A stretch of 51,572 nt of DNA from Acidobacteriota bacterium (lineage in GTDB: Bacteria; Acidobacteriota; Terriglobia; Terriglobales; Acidobacteriaceae), in contig JAJYZC010000016.1 in the NCBI GenBank assembly GCA_021800255.1, positions 1 to 51,572 of the forward strand, in the 5' to 3' direction. This document shows, one piece after another, positions 35,263-45,442 of the stretch (position 1 is the first letter of the stretch; every line of letters starts with the position of its first letter). The position numbers and the translations under genes were made by a program. The notes below the pieces were generated by a model, which saw only the letters and a program-made list of their open reading frames with translations, searched no databases and was not told the DNA's origin.

Positions 35263-37542
35263 ATGATTGCATTCTCCCGCTTGCTGCGCCGTTTCCATTT
35301 TGCGTCCACACATTTCGCTCTGGCGGTTTTTTTAGCCGCCACCCCACTTCCGGTTCTTGGCCAGGCCACGCACCTCTGGACCCGGTCGCAGATGGGTCAA
35401 TTTGAGAAGGGCACGCCGCTGGGGGTTGCCATCACCAGCGATGGTTATCTGCGCGCCGGACCCGGCCTGACGCATCTGCTCACCACGCCTTCGACATTTG
35501 TGTGGTCGGTGGCCGTGGATAAGAATGGCGCGGCCTACCTGGGCACAGGCTCGCCCGGCGCTGTGCTGCGCCTCGCGCCGGCGGAGGGCAGCAAGCCTTT
35601 TACGCTCTTCAAGACCAAAGACATTAGCGTGCAAGCGGTAGTGGTGGGGCCGGATGGGTGGATTTACGCGGCCACGCTGCCCAGCGGCAAGGTCTACCGG
35701 CTCAAGGCGGACGCTACGACGGCACAGGACGACACCAGCGCCACAGTGGTCTTTGACGCCGCCAAGGCCGCAGAAGCCCATCCGGGCGCGGACAAGGCCA
35801 GCAGCAAGCCCCGCTATATTTGGGCGCTGACCTTCGACTCCGTGGGCCGCCTGTATATCGCCACCGGAGATCCGGCGGCGATTTACCGCGTGAATCCGGC
35901 TGAATTGGGCGCAAAACCGGAGCTGTTCTTCAAGAGCGACGACGCGCACATCCGCTCGCTGGATTGGGACGGCAAAGGAAACCTGATTGCGGGATCGGAT
36001 GGCTCGGGGTTGGTTTACCGCATCACCCCGCAGGGCAAAGGCTATGTGCTCTTTGAGGCCCCGCGGCGGGAGATTACCTCGCTGGCCGTGGGCAAGAACG
36101 GCACGATTTACGCGGCCTGCGTAGGCGGGAAGAACAAGAACCCTCTGCCGCCATTGCCGGTGCAGGGAGTGGGCGCGGTCACCATGACCATTGTGCAGCC
36201 GGAATCGATGCAGGCAGTGAATCCCAGCACTTCGGTGCCGGAAGGAAGCGAGATCTTTGCCCTGACTCCCGGCCAGGCGCCGCGCAGGTTGTGGTCTGAC
36301 GAGCACGCGATCGTCTATGCGCTGGCCATTCGTCCGGACGGCCTGCTGGCGGTGAGCGGGAACCAGGGCCGCGTCTTCCTCATCCATAAGGACGGCAGTT
36401 ACGCGGATATCGGCCACCTGGATGCGCAGCAGGGATTGAGCATGGCCGCCGGGCCGGACGCCGCCGGCGGGGTGCTCATCGGCACGGGCAACACGGGCAA
36501 ACTCTTCCGGCTGGGCGCCGCTGAAAAACACGAGTACGCAAGCAGCGTGCTGGATACAGGCGTGTTGTCGCAATTTGGCCGCATCGAAATCGAGCCGGGA
36601 TCTTCCGGCTACCAGATTTTTACCCGCACCGGCAATGTGGGGCAGCCGGTCCGCGGCTGGACCGATTGGCAGCCGCTCACCGATGGCGTTGTGGCCTCGC
36701 CGGCGGGACGGTTTTTGCAATGGAAGGCGGTTCTCAAAACCGGCGGCGTGGTCGGCAGCGTGGGGGTCAACTACCTTCCTGTAAATGCGGCGCCGGTGGT
36801 GGATCAGCTGGTAGTGGTTCCGGGAGCGCGCCTCAATCAGCAGAGCCTGCCCAGCCCATCACAAATTGTGAACATCTCCTTGGGATCAAGCGACAACTCC
36901 GGCGACACCGGGGACGACAGCGCCAGCACGCCGCTGCAGGCTGCCAAGGACAAGAACGCCGTCACCGTGCGCTGGTCGGCTCACGACCCAGATGGCGGCA
37001 AGCTGATCTATTCGCTCTATTTGCGCGGCGACGGCGAGAGCGCGTGGCGGCTGATGAAAGACAAGATCACTGCCCAGGCTTACAGCTTTGACGCCACTAA
37101 GATTCCCGACGGCGGCTACCGGATCAAAGTTGTGGCCTCCAACGCTCCGTCTGTACCGCGCGGCGATGCGCTTACGGGAGACAAGATCAGCGATCGTTTC
37201 GTGGTGGATACGACGCCGCCGGCGATCACTGGATTCAAGGCCACAGCAGAGCCGCTCCACTGCCAAAACGGCCGCTGCCGCAAGCCCTTCCTCATCACCT
37301 TTAGCGCCGCCGACGCGACCTCGCCCATCGCCAGCGCCGATTACTCGCTGAATCTGGGACGGTGGCAGTATATTGACCCCATCGGCCGGATCTCCGACTC
37401 CAAGACCGAGCACTACGAGTTCCGCGTCTGGCTCGACGTGAACGGGGGCAAGATCGCAGAGAACCTGATTACCGTGCGCGCCTACGACAGGTACGGCAAT
37501 GTGGGCCGCGCCAAGACGGTCATCCCCGCCCAGAACGAGTAG
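35263..37542 (+). CDS. Secreted beta-propeller protein
   Basis: A 759-residue protein. An N-terminal signal peptide (about 1-35, ending in VLGQA) precedes repeated propeller blades (VWSVAVDKNGAAYLGTGSPG, VVVGPDGWIYAATLPSGKVY, ALTFDSVGRLYIATGDPAAI, SLDWDGKGNLIAGSDGSGLV). C-terminal beta-sandwich regions follow (WSAHDPDGGKLIYSLYLRGD and VDTTPPAITGF). It is probably exported and binds a ligand or partner; no enzyme motif is seen. The ATG at 35263 is chosen over an upstream frame inside murQ because of the signal peptide. The stop is 4 bp before the next gene. Confidence 0.75.
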   Translation: MIAFSRLLRRFHFASTHFALAVFLAATPLPVLGQATHLWTRSQMGQFEKGTPLGVAITSDGYLRAGPGLTHLLTTPSTFVWSVAVDKNGAAYLGTGSPGAVLRLAPAEGSKPFTLFKTKDISVQAVVVGPDGWIYAATLPSGKVYRLKADATTAQDDTSATVVFDAAKAAEAHPGADKASSKPRYIWALTFDSVGRLYIATGDPAAIYRVNPAELGAKPELFFKSDDAHIRSLDWDGKGNLIAGSDGSGLVYRITPQGKGYVLFEAPRREITSLAVGKNGTIYAACVGGKNKNPLPPLPVQGVGAVTMTIVQPESMQAVNPSTSVPEGSEIFALTPGQAPRRLWSDEHAIVYALAIRPDGLLAVSGNQGRVFLIHKDGSYADIGHLDAQQGLSMAAGPDAAGGVLIGTGNTGKLFRLGAAEKHEYASSVLDTGVLSQFGRIEIEPGSSGYQIFTRTGNVGQPVRGWTDWQPLTDGVVASPAGRFLQWKAVLKTGGVVGSVGVNYLPVNAAPVVDQLVVVPGARLNQQSLPSPSQIVNISLGSSDNSGDTGDDSASTPLQAAKDKNAVTVRWSAHDPDGGKLIYSLYLRGDGESAWRLMKDKITAQAYSFDATKIPDGGYRIKVVASNAPSVPRGDALTGDKISDRFVVDTTPPAITGFKATAEPLHCQNGRCRKPFLITFSAADATSPIASADYSLNLGRWQYIDPIGRISDSKTEHYEFRVWLDVNGGKIAENLITVRAYDRYGNVGRAKTVIPAQNE

Positions 37543-37546
37543 CGCC

Positions 37547-38821
37547 ATGCGATTCGAACTCTTTCTGGCGGCGCGCTATCTCCGGGCAAAACGGCGGCAG
37601 GCCGTGGTGGGGGTGGTGACCGCCATCTCCGTCGCCGGCGTGGCCGCGGGTGTAGCCGCGCTCATCATCGCCTTGGCCATCACCACGGGGATGCGGCGCG
37701 ACCTCCAGGGCAAGCTCGTCGACGCCATCTCCAACATCGATCTGATGCGCGTCAAGGCGGATGGCATCCGCGACTGGCGGCCGCTGCTCAAACGGCTCAG
37801 CGAGCTGCCCCACGTGGCCGCAGCCGCGCCCGGGCTCTACGGCGAGGTGCTGGTTTCGCGTGGTCCGCGCGCCGGTTTCGCGCTCATCAAGGGCGTCATC
37901 CCGTCACAAGAGCGCCGCGTGAGCACGATCCTCGACACCATCACCTCCGGCTCGGCGAAAGATCTGAACCCCGGCGCGGCCAACCTAAGCACGATTCCCG
38001 TTCCCGGCCAAAGCACGGCCACCACGCCCTATCCGCCGATCGTTCTGGGCAGCGACCTCGCCGGCCAGATCGGAGCTCTGGTGGGCGACAGCGTGCTGGT
38101 CACCAGCCCCCAGGGCGAACTGACCCCCTTCGGCCTGGCGCCCAAATATGAGCAGTTCCGCGTGGCCGGCATCTTTCACTCCGGCTTCTATGATTACGAC
38201 TCGGCCTACGCTTTCATGCGTCTCGCTGATGCGCAGCAGCTTTTCAGCGAACCTGATCTGCTCTCGGTCATCAGCTTCAAGATCGACAATATCTATCACG
38301 CTCCGCAGATTGGCGCTGAGATCGAGCGCGCCGCCGGCAAGGGTTTTATGACCACCAACTGGATGGAACAGAACCGCCAGCTCTTTCGCGCCCTCAAGCT
38401 CGAACAGGTGGTCACCTTCATCATCATCGCGCTCATCGTGATCGTGGCTGCGCTCAACATCCTCATCGCCCTCACCATGATGGTGATGGAGAAGACCCGC
38501 GACATCGCCGTGATGATGAGTTTTGGGGTGCGGCCGGAACAGGTGCGGCGCATTTTTATGCTGCAAGGCTTCCTGATTAGCGTGATGGGAACGGCGCTGG
38601 GCCTCGTGCTCGGCTATTTCGCTTCCTGGGCCGGCGGGCACTACCACTTCATTCATCTCTCCGCGCAGGTCTACTCGATCAGCACCTTGCCGTTTGCCCC
38701 GCGCCCGATCGACGGCGTGATTGTTTCAGCCGTTTCCCTGGGCATCTCGCTGCTGGCTACGCTGTATCCATCCTCTTCGGCGGCGCGCATTCTGCCCGCC
38801 GAGGCGCTGCGATATGAATAG
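37547..38821 (+). CDS. FtsX-like permease (LolC/LolE type)
   Basis: A 424-residue inner-membrane protein. An N-terminal helix follows RFELFLAARYLRAKRR, a large periplasmic domain covers about 45-275, and three C-terminal helices follow (FIIIALIVIVAALNILIALTMMV, GFLISVMGTALGLVLGYFASW, and the last one at VIVSAVSLGISLLATLY). MEKTRDIAVMMSFGV is the coupling-helix motif of LolC/E-type transporters. It would move lipoproteins or another substrate with an ATPase not present here. It starts 4 bp after the propeller gene, so the two form one unit. Confidence 0.9.
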   Translation: MRFELFLAARYLRAKRRQAVVGVVTAISVAGVAAGVAALIIALAITTGMRRDLQGKLVDAISNIDLMRVKADGIRDWRPLLKRLSELPHVAAAAPGLYGEVLVSRGPRAGFALIKGVIPSQERRVSTILDTITSGSAKDLNPGAANLSTIPVPGQSTATTPYPPIVLGSDLAGQIGALVGDSVLVTSPQGELTPFGLAPKYEQFRVAGIFHSGFYDYDSAYAFMRLADAQQLFSEPDLLSVISFKIDNIYHAPQIGAEIERAAGKGFMTTNWMEQNRQLFRALKLEQVVTFIIIALIVIVAALNILIALTMMVMEKTRDIAVMMSFGVRPEQVRRIFMLQGFLISVMGTALGLVLGYFASWAGGHYHFIHLSAQVYSISTLPFAPRPIDGVIVSAVSLGISLLATLYPSSSAARILPAEALRYE

Positions 38822-38976
38822 CTCCTGCTGCGTATCCAGAGTGATCGTTGCGTTCCCACATTGTATCGCTTGAGCTTCCTTATCCGTCCAGATTCCTGCT
38901 CCGGTCATCGGCCACTGGCGCAGGAAGAGCACAGCCGGTCAGGAGCCGGCGGCGGCCGGCGGCCCTAACTTTTTTC

Positions 38977-40260
38977 CTACAAACCCGTGAAGCCCTCACT
39001 GCCGTTGGTTGCAAAGACCTCGCCGTCGAAAATGATGAGCCGGGGTTTGCGAAGATTCGCAATGCCGTCCAACGGCGAATGGCGCGTTAAAATGAAGCGG
39101 CTCAGGAATCCGGGCTTGACCCAGCCAAACTTCTCCCTGAACGCAAGGCGCTCTGCGCTGGCCCCCGTGGCGGCGTGAATGACGGCCAGCGCGGAAAGCC
39201 CGGCGCGCTCCATGAGTTCCAATTCGTCGAGAAAGCCAATCCCGTGCGCCACGCCGTAGGAGCCGGCATCGCTCCCCGCGATCACTCTCACTCCCATCGC
39301 GTGGGCCTTTACCAGGCTCTCTGCATGGCGGTCGAGAATCTTCTTTATATTCCCAACCACGTCCGCACCCCAGCCCATGCGGCCGGCATGATCCACTTGC
39401 TTTTGCACCGGAACGAAGGTCGGCGTCCACGCAATCTGCCGGTCGCGCATCTTGGCAAGCTGATCATCGCGCACAAAAAAACCATGCTCGATGCTGTCCA
39501 CGCCGCCCGCTATCACCCGCTCGATTCCTGTGTCTCCGGAAGCGTGCGCCAGCGTTTGCCTGCCCAACGATTTTGCCGCTGCGGCCAATTCCCCTATTTC
39601 CTCCGCTGTCATCTGCGGCTCTGCAGCCACCAAGCCCTTTTTGAAATTGATGATCCCGGTAGGAATCAGCTTGATGCGATACGCCCCGGCCTGCACGCGC
39701 ATCTCCACGCATTGGCGGGGCGTAGGGCAGTCTTCAAGCGGCTCAGCTATAAAACCGCCGTAACGGCCGCGGCGATGAATGGCCGCGCCGGGGCTGTCAA
39801 TATAGGGCATCAGCGGGCGATGCTCGCCGGCGCACTGCTTGCTCAACGCCAGGCCCACGCCATCCTTGTCGCCCGCGTCCCGGCAGGCTATGATGCCCAG
39901 GCGCACGAGCTTCTCCAGCCGCTGCCCGGCCAGGTCCAGCAGCCTCTGCGGCGTTTGCTCAAGATAAGCCGCGCGCTTTTCCGCATCCAGCTCGCCGCCC
40001 TCGAGGAAAAGATGCGTGTGCGCATCGATCAGCCCCGGCAAAAGTGTGTAATCCGGCAGGTCGCAGTCCGGTTCCTTCTGCCCGCTGTCCAGCAAACTGC
40101 GTGGTGGAGAATCTGCGCCGGCAAAGAGAATGCCGCCGCTGGTGTAGACCACATGCGCGTTGCGCAACGGCGGCGTACTGCCGCCATCAATGAGCGCACC
40201 AACGCGCAGCCATACGCGGCGCTGGCCGGTGCTGCGGAGAATAGGGGCAAGCGTGTTCAT
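38977..40260 (-). CDS. Amidohydrolase family protein
   Basis: A 427-residue amidohydrolase with the metal motif GLIDAHTHLF. KLIPTG carries a candidate bridging lysine, HASGD, IEHGFF and GSDAGSYG supply further ligands, and a C-terminal strand (LIIFDGEVFA) closes the small domain. It resembles the imidazolonepropionase/prolidase-like branch. The substrate cannot be assigned. It does not look like a beta-ureidopropionase. It is 44 bp after the methyltransferase gene on the minus strand and may share its transcript. Confidence 0.8.
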   Translation of the reverse strand: MNTLAPILRSTGQRRVWLRVGALIDGGSTPPLRNAHVVYTSGGILFAGADSPPRSLLDSGQKEPDCDLPDYTLLPGLIDAHTHLFLEGGELDAEKRAAYLEQTPQRLLDLAGQRLEKLVRLGIIACRDAGDKDGVGLALSKQCAGEHRPLMPYIDSPGAAIHRRGRYGGFIAEPLEDCPTPRQCVEMRVQAGAYRIKLIPTGIINFKKGLVAAEPQMTAEEIGELAAAAKSLGRQTLAHASGDTGIERVIAGGVDSIEHGFFVRDDQLAKMRDRQIAWTPTFVPVQKQVDHAGRMGWGADVVGNIKKILDRHAESLVKAHAMGVRVIAGSDAGSYGVAHGIGFLDELELMERAGLSALAVIHAATGASAERLAFREKFGWVKPGFLSRFILTRHSPLDGIANLRKPRLIIFDGEVFATNGSEGFTGL

Positions 40261-40304
40261 ATCAGTGACCGGCGTTCGTTGACCGGCGGCTCAGCGGCCG
40301 GCGC

Positions 40305-41234
40305 TCAAAATTCCACGGCTTGAAACTCTCTGCAGATGGCCATGACGGCCTCGGCCTGGCGAAAACCGGAAATCTCATGAGTCTCGCCGGCGGCTGGCCG
40401 GCCCAATTCCAGCGCCTCGCGCAGCTTCGCCGCCATCGGATGATCGCCGGGCAGCGGAGCGGGCGACTTTTCTGGATTGGCGAGCGCAAAATCCAAGCCT
40501 GCGTTCATGCCCAGCGTAAGATAGGCCTTCTCAAGCTCATCACGAACCTCCCGCGGCGTGCCCCAGGCAAAGTTCGAGAGGCCGACGATCATGTGAACTC
40601 CCTTCAGGTCGGGATCGGCGCTGATCAGACGCATCGCATCCAGCCCGGTGTTCACCAGGCCATACGTATCCGCGCCCACAGGCGCCAGGCCGGTATCGAT
40701 GATGATCTGATCGTTGCGGCGGCCCGCTTTTGTCGCCAGCAACTCCACAAAATACTTCGCCGCGCGATGTGAGTCTTGCGGATTGAGGCACTGCGCAGTG
40801 CCGCCAGGCACGAACATCTCCGAGGCCATCACGATGACCAGCGTGTCGTAGTGCTTCACCAGCTCGATCATCTCCTCGAGGTGCTCGCGCGACGCCGCAA
40901 GAGAGTTGAGAATCGGCGCGCCGCTCTTTTTCCGGTCATAATGCCGGAGCGCAACCTTGTGATACTCGACCGACGGATTGTCGAAGGCGATGGGCGCCGG
41001 CGCCGCTTCCTGAATAGCCGGAATCACATCGGGCAAAAAGTCGAGCATCTCCTGCCGCCGCACCTGGATGCGCTGCGTGCCGTCAAGGTTCAGGGTAAGA
41101 TAATCCGCGCCCAGCTCCGACTGCCGCCGCGCCAGTTGGCGGTAGCCCTCCAGATCGCGCGCGGTGAAGGCATTGCGCGCGCGGGCGTAGGAATTATTCA
41201 TCAATTCGCCGATGATGTGCAGTTTTCGATTCAT
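40305..41234 (-). CDS. Methyltetrahydrofolate:corrinoid methyltransferase-like (AcsE/DHPS fold)
   Basis: A 309-residue TIM-barrel protein of the pterin-binding family (MNRKLHIIGELMNNSYARAR at the start, then LGADYLTLNLDG, APIAFDNPSVEYHKVAL, GAPILNSLAASREH, IIIDTGLAPVGADTYG, IVGLSNFAWG). It would move a methyl group from methyl-THF to a corrinoid protein or related acceptor. Its ATG overlaps the stop of the MetF-MetV gene (ATGA), so the pair makes and uses methyl-THF. The corrinoid partner is not visible in the window. Confidence 0.82.
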   Translation of the reverse strand: MNRKLHIIGELMNNSYARARNAFTARDLEGYRQLARRQSELGADYLTLNLDGTQRIQVRRQEMLDFLPDVIPAIQEAAPAPIAFDNPSVEYHKVALRHYDRKKSGAPILNSLAASREHLEEMIELVKHYDTLVIVMASEMFVPGGTAQCLNPQDSHRAAKYFVELLATKAGRRNDQIIIDTGLAPVGADTYGLVNTGLDAMRLISADPDLKGVHMIVGLSNFAWGTPREVRDELEKAYLTLGMNAGLDFALANPEKSPAPLPGDHPMAAKLREALELGRPAAGETHEISGFRQAEAVMAICREFQAVEF

Positions 41235-42811
41235 TTCTTCTGTAGCTCCTCTTGCTGTGAACAGGAGTCTGTGTGCGCTGCCTCCCGTTTGCTATGGTGA
41301 TCGCGGCCCAGCCACAGGTTCGCCCAGGCCGACGTTCCCCGCAGGCCTTGATTCTGGACTACAGGCGCGTGGTCCAGAAGCAGCTTTTCGCGGCCGTCGT
41401 ACTTCAGCCGCTCGTAGGCGCGCAGCCAGATGCAATCGCCGTACCCGTCCACCTCGCACCGCCCCTCGCGCGTGCCTCCGCAGGGGCCGTTGCGCTGGTT
41501 CTTCGCGCACTGCGATTCCGGGCACAGATACGCGATGTCGGGCAACGAGCAGTCGCCGCAATCCTTGCAGCGGAACAAAGCCGCTTTGCTCAGGCGCTCA
41601 AGAATCCGCAGCGGACGCGGCCCTTGCATCGGGTCCTGCGAGTGGGCGCAAACGCTGCCGCCCCATCGGGCAAACGCCTTGCCTGGGATAAACATCGTTT
41701 CGTGCGACCACTTGGAGATTTGATACAGCGCCGTCACATGGTTTGAATGCTGGCGAGGCCTGGCCGTCTCCCGCTGCGGATCGGCAAGCCCCGTGGCCGG
41801 ATCTTCGGCGTAATAAAAAAACTCGCCTGGCCGCGAGAACCGGATTTCGCGCGCAAACTGTTTCCAGTCATCGGGCGCGAATCCGCGCTCCATCTCCAGA
41901 ATCTTTTCAATGGCGGAAAAATTATGCACCCCGCCCAGATAGACGCCGCGGAAACCCAGGCCGCGGTAAATCGCAATCTGCTTGGCGGCGAATTCCAGAA
42001 AGAACGCCTGGCCGCGATCGGGCGAAGCGCCGCGCGCGCAGCAAACGTCCCACAGCGCATCGCTGACCACAACGCCGGGAATCTTGCCCTGGTGGAAGAG
42101 CTGCGCGACGCGCCGGCTCAGCAGGTAAACGTTGCCGATCAGCGGCGTTTTCCGCATCCGGTTCGCATCCATGTAGCAGCGCAGCTCACTGATCTTACGC
42201 GCGTCAAACCCGATCTGGTTGATGATGAACTGCGCGCCGCACTCTACCTTTTTCTGGAGCTTCAAGTACTGGGGAATGACCTCGCCCTCGCGCAGCTTGA
42301 AGTTGGTGGTCACCGCGCCGATGCAGAACTCAGTCTTCTCAAGCCGCTCTTCCGTGCCTGCCCCCGCGTGGCTCAATCCCCGGTTCATCTTGCCGAGCAG
42401 AGAGATCAGGCCGATGGAGTCGATGTCGAAGACCGGACGCGCCAGCCCGTCGTTGCCTGTCACCGGGTAGTCGCCGGTCATGGCCAAGATGTTGTGGAAG
42501 CCCTCGCTGTTCAGCATCCAGGCTTCGCTCTCCAGGCCGTTCCGGTTCAGGTCCTTGCAAGTCAGGTGGATGACCACTTCCTTGCCGGCGTAGAGGATCG
42601 GCCTGCCGAGCACGAGCGGCGCAAGCTGCGGATTGCCTCCAGCATTGTCGGTAATCGAGATCCAGTCTATCGCCGGGCTGGCAATGAGATCGCCGGCAAA
42701 GTTGCGCGCCTTGATGGCGTTGGCTCCGGCCATCGATCCGCGCACCGATACCAGTTCGGTGGCTATCAGGAATCGCGTTGGATCGGCGAGTTTTTCGCTC
42801 AGCGTAGGCAT
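41231..42811 (-). CDS. metF: MetF-MetV fusion (methylenetetrahydrofolate reductase with C-terminal zinc domain)
   Basis: A 526-residue protein. Residues about 1-300 form the MTHFR barrel (LIATELVSVRG, SPAIDWISITDNAGG, VIHLTCKDLNR, IGAVTTNF, FIINQIGFDA). The C-terminal third is a cysteine-rich MTHFR_C/MetV-like unit (CKDCGDCSLPDIAYLCPESQ, then CAKNQRNGPCGG and CEVDGYGDC). By family knowledge MetV-type units are found in acetogens and related anaerobes. The ATG at 42811 fits the family start; a frame to 42883 adds a non-conserved lead. It overlaps the methyltransferase gene by ATGA. Confidence 0.88.
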   Translation of the reverse strand: MPTLSEKLADPTRFLIATELVSVRGSMAGANAIKARNFAGDLIASPAIDWISITDNAGGNPQLAPLVLGRPILYAGKEVVIHLTCKDLNRNGLESEAWMLNSEGFHNILAMTGDYPVTGNDGLARPVFDIDSIGLISLLGKMNRGLSHAGAGTEERLEKTEFCIGAVTTNFKLREGEVIPQYLKLQKKVECGAQFIINQIGFDARKISELRCYMDANRMRKTPLIGNVYLLSRRVAQLFHQGKIPGVVVSDALWDVCCARGASPDRGQAFFLEFAAKQIAIYRGLGFRGVYLGGVHNFSAIEKILEMERGFAPDDWKQFAREIRFSRPGEFFYYAEDPATGLADPQRETARPRQHSNHVTALYQISKWSHETMFIPGKAFARWGGSVCAHSQDPMQGPRPLRILERLSKAALFRCKDCGDCSLPDIAYLCPESQCAKNQRNGPCGGTREGRCEVDGYGDCIWLRAYERLKYDGREKLLLDHAPVVQNQGLRGTSAWANLWLGRDHHSKREAAHTDSCSQQEELQKK

Positions 42812-43112
42812 GGGCTGAGAACCGCAGCCTCCTCTGGAGAATACCACAAAATCGATTTTGGGCTGCATTTTTAGCGGACTCACACTGCTGTTTGGCCCGC
42901 CTCGAGCTTCCTCTCAAACAGAATCGATGGCTTGGGATCGGAAGGCGGCTTCTTGTTTTGCTTCCTTCAGGTGCGGCCGCGACCGGCGCGCGGGCGCAGG
43001 CTGCGCCGCGGCGCACCTGGCGGCGGCCGCGAACCCAGGCAGCCCTTTGGCGGAGCTTATGATGAGAGGATCGCGCAAAACGAAGGCACGAGTTCCTCAC
43101 GAGGAGAAGAAG

Positions 43113-44387
43113 ATGGGTGTTTTCCGCAGTCTGCTGGGCATGTTGGTTTTGCTTTTGATCGCCTATGCCGTTTCCATGAACCGCCGCCGCGTCCGGCTGC
43201 GCGTGGTCGCCGGGGCGCTGCTGTCGCAGATCGCTATCGGCGCCTTTGTGTTGTTTGTGCCTTTAGGTAAAGACATTCTGGGCGGCGCGGCGGATGTGGT
43301 CAACCGCGTTTTTGCTTACGGCGACAACGGCATTTCCTTTCTCTTTGGCGGCCTGGTTTCATCCAAGATGCTCCAGCTCTTCGGCAGCGGCGGCTACATA
43401 TTCGCCTTCCGTGTGCTGCCCGCCATTATCTTTGTCACTTCGCTCATCTCCGTGCTCTATTACACCGGCGTGATGAAATGGGTGGTCCTGGCGCTGGGCA
43501 CGCTCTTTCAAAAAGCCATCGGCGTATCCAGGATCGAGTCTTTTTCCGCCGCCACCACCATCTTCCTCGGCCAAAGCGAGATGCCGGCCATGGTCAAGCC
43601 CTTCGCCAAAACCATGAGCGGTTCGGAGCTGTTCGCGGTCATGTCCAGCGGCATGGCCTCGGTGGCCGGCTCGGTGCTGGCCGGTTACGCCGGCCTGGGC
43701 GTCAACATGCAATATCTGTTGGCGGCTTCGTTCATGGCCATTCCCGGCGGCCTGCTCTTCGCCAAAATTATCTGTCCCACCACGGAAGAGAGCGCCGCCG
43801 GATTCACGCACATCGCCTTCGACGAGCGCCGCCCGGCCAACATCATCGACGCCGCGGCCTCAGGGGTCACAGTGGGCCTCGAGATCGCGTTCAACGTGGG
43901 CGCCATGCTTATCGCCTTCATCGGCCTCATCGCGCTGGCCGACGGCGTCTCAGGCTATGTTTGCGGTTTGTTCGGCCATCCGGGATGGACCCTCGAGTAC
44001 CTTTTGGGCGTGCTCTTCTCGCCGCTGGCCTGGCTGATCGGCGTCCCTTGGCATAACGCGCAGATCGCAGGCAGCTTTCTCGGCCAGAAGATGATTTTGA
44101 ACGAGTTCGTGGCCTACGTCCGTCTCTCTCCCTACCTGCACAGCGCCGCTTCGGTGGCCGCCGCCGGCTTGCAGGTGCTGGACCCGCGCACGCTGGCCAT
44201 CGTCTCCTTTGCGTTATGCGGCTTCGCCAACCTCTCGTCCATCGCCATTCTGGTGGGCGGCTTTTCCGTGGTGGCGCCGGAACGCCGCTCCGAGGTCACC
44301 CGCTACGGCCTGCGCGTGGTGGTCGCCGGCACCTTGTCCAACCTGATGAGCGCGACCATCGCCGGAATCTTTCTGTCCTTGCACTGA
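43113..44387 (+). CDS. NupC-type concentrative nucleoside transporter
   Basis: A 424-residue membrane protein with about ten hydrophobic segments. The CNT family signature lies in FLGQSEMPAMVKPF, a second site is VGLEIAFNVGAMLIAFIGL with the Asn motif, and WLIGVPWHNAQIAGSFLGQK follows. By family knowledge it couples nucleoside uptake to H+ or Na+. The ATG at 43113 has GAGGAGAAG upstream. It could supply pyrimidine nucleosides to the operon at 26-34 kb, but it is 9 kb away and not co-transcribed. Confidence 0.88.
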   Translation: MGVFRSLLGMLVLLLIAYAVSMNRRRVRLRVVAGALLSQIAIGAFVLFVPLGKDILGGAADVVNRVFAYGDNGISFLFGGLVSSKMLQLFGSGGYIFAFRVLPAIIFVTSLISVLYYTGVMKWVVLALGTLFQKAIGVSRIESFSAATTIFLGQSEMPAMVKPFAKTMSGSELFAVMSSGMASVAGSVLAGYAGLGVNMQYLLAASFMAIPGGLLFAKIICPTTEESAAGFTHIAFDERRPANIIDAAASGVTVGLEIAFNVGAMLIAFIGLIALADGVSGYVCGLFGHPGWTLEYLLGVLFSPLAWLIGVPWHNAQIAGSFLGQKMILNEFVAYVRLSPYLHSAASVAAAGLQVLDPRTLAIVSFALCGFANLSSIAILVGGFSVVAPERRSEVTRYGLRVVVAGTLSNLMSATIAGIFLSLH

Positions 44388-44516
44388 GGGCGCGGAAAAG
44401 CGGATGGATGCTTGCGCCGCAACCAGATCGTTTGATAAGCGGGAAGAAGGCTGCCCCTCGATTCCGGGAACCTTTGGGCCCTCGCCGCCGTATAGCAACC
44501 CAGGAGGGATTTCCCT

Positions 44517-45173
44517 ATGACACCACGGCCGATTCGGAGTGCCGATCGCAACTGGGCGCTCTTCGCCATGGCCGCGCTGGCGCTGACCGCCGGCCTCGCC
44601 GGATGCAAGATCAACGTTCAAAAGAGCGCCAACGGGCAGGATAAGAACGTCCAGGTGGAGACGCCCTTCGGCGGCGTCAACGTGGCCACCAACCATCTCA
44701 CCGCCGCCGATGTCGGCCTGCCCGTCTATCCCGGCGCCAAAATCGCTCAGGACAACCAAAATGACAAGTCGGCCGACGTACACGTGGGCTTCGGCAAATG
44801 GCAGATGCGCGTGCGCGTCGTCAATTATTCCACCACTGACGGTCAGGAAAAGGTCGTCGCCTTCTATAAAAAAGCCCTGGGCCGCTACGGAGACGTGATC
44901 GCGTGCCAGGACGATTCTCCCGTGGGCACGCCCACAGTGACCTCGGAGGGCCTCACCTGCTCGAACAAAGGCCAGCCCGTCATTCAGGTCAACGGGGACA
45001 GCGCCAGCTACGGAACTAGCTCCGGCCGCAGCGGCTTCGCACTTGAAGCCGGCTCCAAGCAGCACCAGCACATCGTGGCCTTCAAAAGCTCCGCGCCCGG
45101 CCAGACGCTCTTTACCCTCATCGAGGTGGAGCTGCCCAGCGACATGGCCGGCGGCTCCGGCAAGAGCGATTGA
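44517..45173 (+). CDS. Lipoprotein of unknown function
   Basis: A 218-residue protein with a hydrophobic signal and a lipobox LAGC (cysteine 30), then a Ser/Gly/Asn-rich linker and a beta-rich domain ([30 protein letters not shown]). I do not recognise a specific family. It would sit in the periplasmic or outer leaflet. It ends 49 bp before a perfect hairpin, which may act as a barrier. Confidence 0.75.
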   Translation: MTPRPIRSADRNWALFAMAALALTAGLAGCKINVQKSANGQDKNVQVETPFGGVNVATNHLTAADVGLPVYPGAKIAQDNQNDKSADVHVGFGKWQMRVRVVNYSTTDGQEKVVAFYKKALGRYGDVIACQDDSPVGTPTVTSEGLTCSNKGQPVIQVNGDSASYGTSSGRSGFALEAGSKQHQHIVAFKSSAPGQTLFTLIEVELPSDMAGGSGKSD

Positions 45174-45221
45174 TTGCGCTTCGGGAATGCTCCCGTTTTG
45201 GCTCCGTATCCGCTTCCAGCG

Positions 45222-45241
45222 CGCCGGCGATCTCGCCGGCG
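45222..45241 (+). terminator. Strong GC hairpin after the lipoprotein gene
   Basis: CGCCGGCGA (45222-45230) and TCGCCGGCG (45233-45241) pair perfectly with a 2-base loop. No T-run follows, so it is a possible transcription barrier rather than a proven terminator. Confidence 0.4.
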
Positions 45242-45442
45242 TGGGTTTCTTGCTCCGCCGCTTTTCCTCCGCCATTCATCCCACCCTCGCCGGCTTACCA
45301 ATCCCTCAATCAACCCGGTAATTCGACCCTCCCCATTCTTTACTCCGGTCGCCGGCTGACCCCTCACTCAAACCATAAAGGCGCCGTCATCTCCGGCGGG
45401 GCCAAGGTTGTAGCTCATTATTTATGTGTTATTTGCATCAGA

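Noticed and set aside
35332-36720. A 462-codon minus-strand frame opposite the beta-propeller gene
   Set aside because: It is a compositional shadow; the plus strand has a signal peptide and repeat blades.
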